Assembly (NCBI GenBank): GCA_001584585.1
Contig: LSYV01000005.1
Coordinates: 1,468,765-1,496,147 of the forward strand
Direction: 5' to 3'
From: Gonium pectorale
Lineage: Eukaryota > Chlorophyta > Chlorophyceae > Chlamydomonadales > Volvocaceae
DNA length: 27,383 nt
The stretch's first letter is position 1; each line of letters opens with the position of its first letter. The translations under genes were made by a program, and so were the position numbers. The notes beneath the pieces were generated by a model. That model made no database searches. It saw nothing but the letters and a program-made list of their open reading frames with translations, and was not told where the DNA came from. Positions 1 through 8,317 of the stretch are shown here, piece after piece.

Positions 1-30
1 GATTACAAAACGGTCTTATCCACGGGGTGG

Positions 31-236
31 GGATTGGTGGATTGCAGATGGACTGAGGCGGTCAAAGAGCTGGATTGGAGATAGGAGGACAGCCGGGATG
101 GGTGGATTGGGATTGCCTGGCCGACCCTGGATTAGGGATTGGGATGCGACACCGCCACGAGGATTGCTGGATTGCCGGATTAGCCAACCCCATTTGGATT
201 GGTGACCGACCCCCACCCCCTGGATTGGGTGGATTA
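31..236 (+). repeat. Degenerate GGATTG/GGATTA short-motif repeat
   Basis: About thirteen copies of GGATTG or GGATTA occur in roughly 200 bases (for example at 31, 39, 72, 104, 110, 129, 161, 168, 196, 222 and 230), often in pairs of the form TGGATTGGTGGATTG. Spacing is irregular (6 to 30 bases), so this is a decayed or interspersed array and not a clean tandem minisatellite. It does not match the TTTTAGGG telomere repeat of Chlamydomonas. The short open frames through it are by-products of the repetition. Confidence 0.75.
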
Positions 237-273
237 GCCCCTATTTCACCCCTCCTGTGCGACATAGTGAGGC

Positions 274-387
274 CAAGTTGTCCAAGCTAGGAACGGCCTG
301 CTTGCGGTGTCGGTACAGTATCGCCTCCCCTACCTCTCCCATGTGGGACAAAGTTGTGTAAGCTAGGAGAGGCCTGCTTGCGGTATT
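274..387 (+). repeat. Direct repeat, two diverged copies about 76 bp apart
   Basis: The segment from 274 (CAAGTTGTCCAAGCTAGGA then GGCCTGCTTGCGGT) recurs from 350 (AAAGTTGTGTAAGCTAGGA then GGCCTGCTTGCGGT). The shared core is about 37 bases with a few mismatches. Each copy is followed by a CCTACCT-type pyrimidine stretch, which suggests the duplicated unit is about 76 bp long. No coding potential is evident. Confidence 0.7.
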
Positions 388-1084
388 GAGATACCAGATT
401 ACCGGTAGCATCGGCTGTCCTACCTTTCCTACAGAAACTAATAAGTGCCGTAAGCTGCATCGCTTGCAGCACTGATTGAAAACGGCGCGCTCTTTCGCTC
501 TGGCGTGGGCGGCTAATTCCCCCCTGACACAGCTATTTGAGTGCACAGGGCTTGTTGCACTGCGTGAAGGTGCATGCTTGTGGTGTGCACCGCCTACCCT
601 GGCTATCCCTGGCTAACCTGTAAGCTCCTCTATCGCACCTCGACGTTACTGCCAGTTCCTTGATGCGCAGGCGTGCCGAAAGTCGATGTGTGTCCATGCG
701 CAGCACAAGTACATGAGGGGGGGCCGTATGGGGCCAGCTCGCGGGAGGCCGAAAAACATCCATACACAAAGGCATGTCACATCTCCGGCCTGACAAGCCA
801 CTCTCACCTTGTACAAAGTTTTAAACACCACATGAAAGCTATCTCCATTTGCTATACGGAATCCAGGCTGCCCAGAGCTGCCGGAAGGCCGGCCAGCCGC
901 TTGGATCCAAGCGTTCCGCCTTTTCTATACTACTACGCGACGACGTGATCAACTGAACTTATGACTTAAGATTTATGGCAAACTTTGCCCTCGCTCTCCT
1001 CGCTTCAGTATTTCAAAACGTTCTCGCGCACCCGCGCTGACTCTTGTAGCGCAAGCTGTCATCGATTAGGCTGGCAATTCAGCA

Positions 1085-4000
1085 ATGCTGCGGGCGGTGC
1101 GCAGCTGGGTGTCGGGTTTGGTGGAGTCGTCAGGTAATCTGGGGCAAGGCAACAACTTACTGGCTGCTATTTGGGAGCTGCAAACATTTACCTTTGGCCT
1201 GTAGGCACACCAGGATCTACGCAAGCCGGTCCTGGCGGCGCGAACCGGGCTCCTGTAGGCGATGCAGCTAACCCGCCGGCTCCCGACCCCAAGCCTTCCG
1301 GCCCTTACGGTGCCGCCGCTGAACCGCTAAGGCCACACGGCCAAAGCGTTGTCAGCCCCTCCCGGTGGGCGCACGTTGATGAGTCCGCTCGAGGCCCGCC
1401 TCCCCCTCCCGCTACCGCCGGCCCCTCCTACCTCGTCTCAGCGCGTAAGCCGGGCAAGCGCCCAGCCAGCGAGCTGAACGACCACGATGCGCCACAACCG
1501 CTCCCGTTTGCGGACCTCAGCCATAACGGCGCGGCAGCGACTCCGACCGCGGCACCCCGCACGTCGGCTCTCGACAACTGGGAGCACCGCTCCAGCAAGC
1601 GCCTCGCCGCGGACCCAGCGGGGCCGCACACGGGTCCGTGGTGGATGAAGCAGCGCAGCAGCAGCGCCACCCGGAGCGCGGGGGCGCCGGTACCTCTGCC
1701 CCTCCCGCCCGCAACCGAGGCGCGTCGCCCCGCCGGCCTGCCCTCCAGCTCTCGCCTGGGCTCTGCCTCCGGCCTGGCGCACCGTGCGGCGCTTCCTGGC
1801 ACTGGTCACGGCGCATCTACCGGCGGCGCCGAGCCATCCGTATCCAGCAGCGGAGCCACGGGCAACGGCGTCAGCGGCAACGGTCTGGAGGACACGGCGC
1901 GTGCGCAGTGGCAGCGGGCGGTGCGGGTGTCCGTGGGCACCATCCGGCCTGCCCAGGCGCCCAAAGCTCTGCCGCCGGTGGCAAGGTGTGTGTGGTCTTT
2001 GTACACGGGGGAGCAGTGTAATGTTTGTAGCTGAACAAGGTCATGCACATATATTTACTCAACACGCTGTCGCGCCTCTATCCGTGCTTCTACTGTAGGC
2101 GTCCGCTGAAGCGCTGGTACGAGGGCGGCGAGGACGACGAGGAGGGCGGCGAGGATGACTTTGTCGGAGCGGGGCCCAGGGCGGCGCCACAGGCTAGGTG
2201 AGTGGTTTCCATACTTGAACCCCTGCCGCCCCCCCGGCCCCCCGTTTCCCTTCTGCATTATCCTCTCCGGCCCTGTCCTGCGCCAGCGATACGCGCCACC
2301 TATGTAGAACTGGGCTCCTGCAGCATTCCCGGAGACCTGCGGCTTGCGGGTGACAAATCGCATGCCACCTTGTGCCCGCCAGCGTAAGCAAATATGACAA
2401 GGACTGCTATACTATTGCAACTAAATATAACGGTTGCATCCTTCTGCTTACCGCCCTTCTCTTGCCGTGGAATACTTGCCTACATAGTGGACTGGGTGCA
2501 GTGTCGTCAACTGCGCCAATCGGCCTCTTCGGTCAGGCGGCAGCCACGGCCCTGGCCCTCGCCACCCCGCCGCCCGCTGCCAAGCCCACGGATGGGCAGC
2601 AGGCGGCGGCCACTCCGGCAGGCCCATCGGCCTTTCCCGGCTTCAACTTCGGCGGTGCAGCAGCCGCGCCAACGCCGGGCAAGGGCACAGAGGCGCTCGC
2701 AGCGGGGAAGGAGCAAGCCGCTGAAGCCGCGACGGGGGCTGATGCCACGACGTCCAAGGCCCCCGGGCAGGAGACCGCAGGAGGTAGCAAGGACGGCGGC
2801 GTGACGGGCCCAGCCTCCACAGCAAGTGCTGTGGGGCTCTTCGGACAGGTTGCACCCAGCGCCCCAAGCGCCCCAACCGGCGCAGCAGCACCGGCCGCAG
2901 CCTCCACAGCTCCCGCTGCTGGCTTCTCGTTCGGCGCAGCTGCCCCGTCCACAGCCCCATCCGCTGCCGCGTCCACGCCGCAGCCAGGCGTGGCGGCAGC
3001 GACAGCTGAGGGCGCCGGCGTCACGCCGGGCGCTGCGCCGTCAGCGGCCGCGGCGCTGCCGGTGAGCGGCGCTCCGCCCGCTGGCACGACGGGAGCCGCC
3101 AAAGCGCAAGAAGCGTCAGCGACGGCAGCAGCCGTCGCGCCCGCCTTCAGCTTCGGCGGCGCGGCTGCTACAGGTGGCGGTTTCAGCTTCGGGGCCGCGG
3201 CGCCTGCGGCCGGCGGCGGGTCGGGTGCGGCCCCGGCTCCCGGTCTCTTCGCCTCAGCGTCTGAGGCCAAGGCTGCTGATAACGGCCCGCAAACAGCCGC
3301 GTCAGGGACTGACACGGCAGGGAAGGCTTCGGGCACTGGCATCGCTGCCCCTACGCCGGCGACCGGTGGCTTCAGCTTCGGTGCAGCGGCATCCGGCGGC
3401 GCCGCCACCGCGCCGGCAGCACCTACAAGCTTCAGCTTCGGCGCGGCTGCGCCATCCGCAGCCCCGTCCGCAGCACCTGCTGCTGCCCAGCCCACCAGCA
3501 CTACGCCGGCGGTTGGGGAGGCGGCGGGGACGGGAGCAGACGCTGCAGCTAAACCTGCAACAGGGGGCTTCTCCTTCGGCGCGGCCAGCAGCACTGCACC
3601 CGCAAGTGCGGCCACCACGGCGCCTGCCGCTGGCCCCTTCGGTGCTGCCAGCTCAACGGCGCCGGCATTCTCTTTTGGGGCCGCAGCCCCCGCAGGGGCC
3701 ACGACAGGGGGCGCCGCTGCGCCGTCGCCCGCGTCCGCTACGGGCTTCAGCTTTGGGGCCGCACCGGCTACCGCTCCGGTCGCGAGCCCGGCGCCCGCCT
3801 TTGGTGCCTCGAGCGCCGCCTCGGCCGCCCCTTCCGCTGGCGCGGCCGCCACCGCCGCGCCCACATTCGGTGGCTTTGGCGCGACAGCACCGGCCACGAC
3901 GACGCCCGCCGCCCCCGCTCCCAGCTTCGGAGCGACACAGGCATCCACGGGTGCCTCGACCCCCGGGTTCTTTGGTGGCTCCTCGGCGCCAGCATTTGGT

Positions 4001-6628
4001 GCTCCCTCGGCTGCGTCCGGGCCCGCGGCCGGAGCCTCCGCGTCCACGCCGGGTTTCTCCTTCGGGGCGACTACTACTGCCCCTGTGGCTGGCGCAGGGT
4101 CGGGCGGAGGCGCGCCCCCCGCAGCAGGAGCTGCGGCCACGCCTTCGTTCGCGTTCGGGGGCGCGCCGTCTCAGCCGTCTGCGGCACCGACTTTCGGGGC
4201 CGTGACCGCGGCTTCTGCTGCGACGCTCGCAGCGAACCCCTTCGGCGCTCCGGCGGCCGCAGCGAGCGGCTTCGGGGCGGCGGCCACGGGCACGACCGCC
4301 GCCCCGGCGTTCGGCACCACGCCGGCTGCGGCGCCATCGTTCGGAAACGTGCCGACGCCGGCGTTTGGCGCGGCGCCCTCAGCAGGTCTGTGCACAGGGC
4401 GACCTGTCGCTGTGTTTCTGCCTATCTCTGAACAGTGCAGCCGGAGCCGATCGAGCCGGTTCCTTGGCGCCTGCTAGTGTAGCTTGTATCTTTTAGGTCC
4501 CAGCATGTGAGGTATGAATGCCCCACCTTAGCAGCCCCATCTTTTCCTCTGTAGGTACAGGAGCTGGAACGGCGGGTGCGCCCACGAGTGCCCCGGCCTT
4601 CGGGGCAACCCCAGGCTTTGGCTTTTCAGGTGTGAATTTTACCAGCGTTCCACGCAGAAGTGAGCTGGCCATTGGCGATTCTTGTCTGACGTGACGTCGC
4701 CTGTGAGCATTCAGTCCGGCAGCCCTCAGCATGCGGCCGTGACGCTGCCTGATAGTGATCAGTTGCACTGCATTTTTGAATTGTACGGACCCCTTACCAA
4801 GGCGTGCCCTCTTTGCCGCCCGCTCCTGCCCCAGGTGCACAGAGCGCCGCCTCGGGCGCCCAAACGGCAGCGCCTGCCGCTGGCGGCTTCGGTTTCGGTG
4901 CCAGCGGCGGTGGTGGTGCCGCTGCGGCGCCCACCTTTGGCGTGGCCAGCGCTCCCGCCACGTCGAGCTTCGGTGCTGTGGCTCCCGCCAGCGGTTTTGG
5001 CAGCGGTGGAGGAGCAGCGCCCACATTCGGGGCAGCCTCGGCACCCACGTTCGGCGCATCAACCGCTCCGGCCTTCGGCGCCTCCTCAGCGCCCGCGTTC
5101 GGAGCCTCATCGGCACCCGCTTTCGGCGCCTCTACAGCGCCCGCTTTCGGCGCCTCTTCAGCGCCCTCTTTCGGTGCCTCAGCGGCACCCGCTTTCGGCG
5201 CTTCCTCCGCACCGGCGTTTGGAGCTTCCGCTTCTGCCCCGGCCTTCGGAGCCTCCTCCGCCCCGGCGTTTGGCGCTTCGCCCGCTCCCGCCTTTGGGGC
5301 AACGCCCGCCGTCTCTTTCGGGGCTGCTTCCGCGCCCGCCTTTGGAGCCTCCTCGGCGCCGGCGTTTGGCGCATCGTCCGCTCCCGCGTTCGGCGCATCT
5401 TCTGCCCCGGCGTTTGGAGCGTCGTCAGCGCCGGCGTTTGGAACAACCGCAGCGCCTGCCACGTTTGGTTTCGGTGCAGGTAAGATTGGCCGCACGCTGA
5501 GACGAACGAGCCCAGATGATAGCCTTAACGCGGCTCGGCTGCATTGTGCCGAGTGCTCATGTAGGGAGGGGTCGTTCTCTCGGTTCGTCTAGAAGGGTTG
5601 AGAGCTCGAGACGTCCGGCACTATGCGGTGTCGCGTTTGCGTATATTGCTTGTTCCCACGGTTTCCAACGTACTTGTTCTGTCTCACCATGGCCCTTGGT
5701 AGGTGCCACCACCACAAGCTTTGGAGCTGCCTCAGCGCCGGCCTTCGGCGCCAGTGCTGCGCCGGCTTTCGGTGCTGCCGCAGCGCCCGCCTTCGGCGCT
5801 GCCTCAGCGCCCGCCTTCGGTGCCGCCGCAGCGCCGGGATTTGGAGCTGCTGCGGCTCCGTCGTTCAGTGCCGCCTCAGCACCAGCCTTCGGTGCAAGCA
5901 CGGCACCGGCGTTTGGCGCGAGCCAGGCGCCCGCCTTCGGCGCGAGCGCGTCAAGCGCCCCCTCTTTTGGCACCTCTTCGACGCCCGCCTTCGGAGGCGC
6001 CCCGAGCCCTGCATTCGGTGGGTTATCTCTCGTGGCACATTCGCTGACCTTTACGTTCGTTAAATAATTGATCTGCAACATATACTAGCGGCAAGGGGAC
6101 ACAGAATGCTGTATCCGCTCCTTTATTTGGCGTCGGTATGTTCTTTATACTTGCTTCATCCACTTATGTCAGCGTGAAGGCGAGTCCATGCTCGTGAGCT
6201 CGCAATCCTGCGATGGATGCCACACACGACCCGCGATAAGCATACCCCGTCCTGCCCCGTCCTGCGCAGGCCAACCGGCACCCCCGGCCTTTGGCGCAGC
6301 ACCCGCGCCCTCCTTCGGCGCGCCGCCGGCGGCGGCGGGCCCCTCGCCCGCCTTCGGGGGCATGGCCTCGTTTGGCGCCGCGCCGGCTTTCGGCGCCCCG
6401 GCACCCTCGGCCGCCCCTTCCTTCGGGGCGGCACCGGCGTTTGGCGCTGCTCCGGCGCCAGCCTTCGGCGCAGCGCCGGCACCGGCCTTCGGAATGGCTG
6501 CTCCCGCCGGCGGTCCCGTCTTCGGCGCACCGCAGCCCGCTGCGCCCGCGGGCGGCGACGGCTTTAACCTCGGTGCCGGCGGCGACAGGCGACGCGTGAC
6601 GGCTTCCCGGAACAAGGGCCGCCGGTAG
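1085..6628 (+). CDS. FG-repeat nucleoporin, Nup153/Nup1/NUP136-like
   Basis: Proposed exons: 1085-1133, 1205-1985, 2099-2197, 2308-2349 (or from 2287), 2488-4385, 4555-4629, 4835-5479, 5703-6021, 6089-6135, 6270-6628. All phases agree and give about 1437 aa. FG nucleoporins fill the nuclear pore channel and bind transport receptors. Residues 1-16 ([16 protein letters not shown]) form a probable amphipathic helix. Residues 17-277 are Pro/Ser-rich with basic clusters (KPGKRP, SKRLAAD) that could be NLSs. Residues 278-310 hold an acidic patch after [11 protein letters not shown]. Residues 324-956 carry many FxFG repeats (FSFGAA). From about 957 the repeats are mainly AFGA/SFGA in 8-residue units. 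The end is [25 protein letters not shown] counted from Phe. An N-terminal amphipathic helix, FG body and basic C-terminus after an FxxG motif are known for Nup153, yeast Nup1 and POM121. Least certain are exon 4, the exon 8 donor (GTTATC) and the first donor (GTAATC). The FG identity is secure; the subfamily is inferred. Confidence 0.88.
5035..5450 (+). repeat. Coding 24-bp minisatellite (8-residue FG units)
   Basis: Within nucleoporin exon 7 the frame repeats the 8-residue unit APAFGASS (variants with T, P, S or A at single positions) about seventeen times, so the DNA has a 24-bp period. Third positions vary (TTC/TTT, GGC/GGA/GGG, GCG/GCC/GCT), so copies are not identical in DNA and the protein unit is better preserved than the DNA. 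One register shift (ASASAPAF, about 5215-5245) breaks the period. Confidence 0.85.
5715..5975 (+). repeat. Second coding 24-bp repeat block (APAFGAAx units)
   Basis: Nucleoporin exon 8 carries about ten 8-residue units of the form APAFGAA(S/A), with variants APGFGAAA and APSFSAAS. It looks like the same family of repeat as exon 7, separated from it by a 223-bp intron. One unit has lost its FG dipeptide (SFSA), so that copy probably no longer binds transport receptors. Confidence 0.8.
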
Positions 6629-7121
6629 CCGACTGCGCTGGCGGACGAATCAGTCATTTGCAGCTGGGGAAGGGCGGTTTCGCGTCGTTCGGCCACGTTT
6701 GTGCATGGCGATACAAGTGAAAGCATGGGGTACGGTAGATGGGTTGTGCCATGGCGTGATTGTGCCAGCGAGCGTCGGCGCCGGTGGTGGTAGACGGCGG
6801 CGACTGCTAAAATGCCATGCAATGCAGCTTTCGTTTTCGCCTGCTGAACGACATATCTACGCCCCAAGTGCGCGTTCCACGACCGCAGCGGGTGTGCAGT
6901 GCCCTAACATGGTCGCAACCTAGCAGCTGGAAATGCCTTCGGTGGGAGCCGACTTGCCGGATGGGCAGGTTGGCCGCGTGGCGCTTGCGCGCGCTGCGAG
7001 AGCGCTTGTCGCCTGCCGTATCGGCTGACCTGCATTCAAAGGGACCAGAGTTGAGACAAAGTTGAGACAAAGTGTGTTTATGTGGTACGTGTCGCTGTGG
7101 CACGGACGGTGACATGGTATT

Positions 7122-7126
7122 TGTAA
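7122..7126 (+). terminator. Candidate polyadenylation signal TGTAA (nucleoporin)
   Basis: TGTAA is the usual volvocine polyadenylation signal. This is the first match found downstream of the nucleoporin stop, about 495 bases away, a normal 3' UTR length for these algae. Confidence 0.6.
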
Positions 7127-7455
7127 TGCGGAGGCTGAAGCCAACCCGTAGGCTGAGGCCGGAGCTAAATGTGCCGTCTGTGGAGACGCAACGACTGCGC
7201 TAGTCTCGCTGTAGCTCGGCAACGTGTACTTGCAGCAACCCCTTTGCTCCCCTCAGGAGGCGACACTACCGACTGCCGCAGCCGTTTCGGCCCGCTGTCC
7301 TGGCCGCAGCCTAGAAGTCTGTACGCACGCCTGACGCGCGTGGCCCTATTGTGGACCTGTGGTGTTCGTCGCCGCTAGGTACCCGCTAGACATTTCTTAG
7401 TAAGGCTCCAAAACGCAGCACCCCGAAACCACCAGGACTAGAATCAGCGTATAAA

Positions 7456-7460
7456 TTACA
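7456..7460 (-). terminator. Candidate polyadenylation signal TGTAA (peptidase)
   Basis: TTACA on the plus strand reads TGTAA on the minus strand. It is the first match found downstream of the signal peptidase stop, about 860 bases away. Cleavage is normally some 10-20 bases further on. Confidence 0.5.
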
Positions 7461-8317
7461 AAGGGCCGAATCCGTCTGCACAGTGCACACCTGGCCACTC
7501 CTGCGCCTCGCGTCTCGTGCAATCCTTGATTCCATGTGCCAGGTGCAGTGCCGTTTACTGAACGCCCGGATCCCTCGCCGCTCCCTTCCGCTCGGATGTG
7601 ATCTGGCCCCGATCTGGCACTCCCGAGCGATGCCAGGCCAAGCCACAACAGCTGCCGCAAGCGCGCTCGCCACCGCAATACAGCAACTCAGCAAGCAGTC
7701 GAGGTCCCCGCACTGTGCACTCAGAAAAAAATACTTGCAAGCCCCTCCAAGCGCGAGTGTCACAGGTCTATGGGTCTGTACCTCCTCTTCCCCCCGCTGC
7801 CCCACGCGTGGCGCGGCCCAGCAGGCGCAAGCACATGCCCCTCCGAGTGCCCCGCTCATGCCCAACGCAGTGTACCGTACCGTACTCGTAGGTCGAAGGG
7901 AGGCAGGAAGAAACCCCAGCTGCCTTCCCCTGTTATGCAGGGCCACGCAAGCTTCTGCGCGCGCCCGCTTCTCCGGAACGTTTCCGCTCCGTAAATACCG
8001 TACCCGCTCTGACGGCAACAATTGTCCCGCACTGCCCCGGCCCATCAACCTCAGGGCAGCGCCGCCTCACGCCCCTCCCGGACGCGCCTCTCCCGACCGC
8101 GCTCCCATACATACGCTTCCTTTCGTCGCGCTGCAACACACACTCCCGCGCCATCCTATACTCGACTATCCCACCCCATACCCATACCCTCGCCCGACCC
8201 CGCAAGGCCGCCGATACAACAAGGTCAGCTGCCGGACGCCCCGACAGCCCACACACCAAGAGTCCCGCTCCTTCCGTTATGGCGGAGCAGCCAGAGGCCC
8301 GTACGCCGCGGCGGGAC

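Larger units (their letters stand above)
1..1084. other. Upstream non-coding region
   Basis: I could not support a gene here. Open frames are short, lack family resemblance and do not join through plausible splice sites. The left quarter is the GGATTG repeat (about 31-236), followed by a direct repeat at 274-387. TGTAA occurs on the plus strand at 357-361 and about 618-622; either could be the polyadenylation signal of a gene lying to the left of the window. TTACA at 3-7 is the same signal on the minus strand. About 945-1020 is relatively AT-rich and lies directly upstream of the nucleoporin start, so it probably holds that gene's promoter and 5' UTR. No clear TATA box was picked out. Confidence 0.6.
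6629..8317. other. Convergent 3' flanks of nucleoporin and peptidase genes
   Basis: No gene is supported in this 1.7-kb stretch. It lies between the nucleoporin stop (6626-6628, plus) and the peptidase stop (8318-8320, minus). The candidate polyadenylation signals are at 7122-7126 (plus) and 7456-7460 (minus). Each is the nearest match to its gene that I found, which implies 3' UTRs of about 0.5 kb and 0.86 kb. They would not overlap, leaving about 330 bp between the ends. Long open frames here run antisense to or past these UTRs and have no recognisable domain. Confidence 0.6.

Noticed and set aside
2533..4140. A 535-codon open frame on the minus strand opposite the nucleoporin repeats
   Set aside because: It mirrors the GCN/GGN-rich FG coding sequence. 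Antisense of Ala/Gly/Phe repeats stays open by composition (AAPKLK-type units). It has no independent domain or splice context.
4794..5495. A 233-codon minus-strand frame made of [17 protein letters not shown] repeats
   Set aside because: It is the complement of the APAFGASS minisatellite and has the same 24-bp period. The plus-strand frame matches exon phases and a known protein class.
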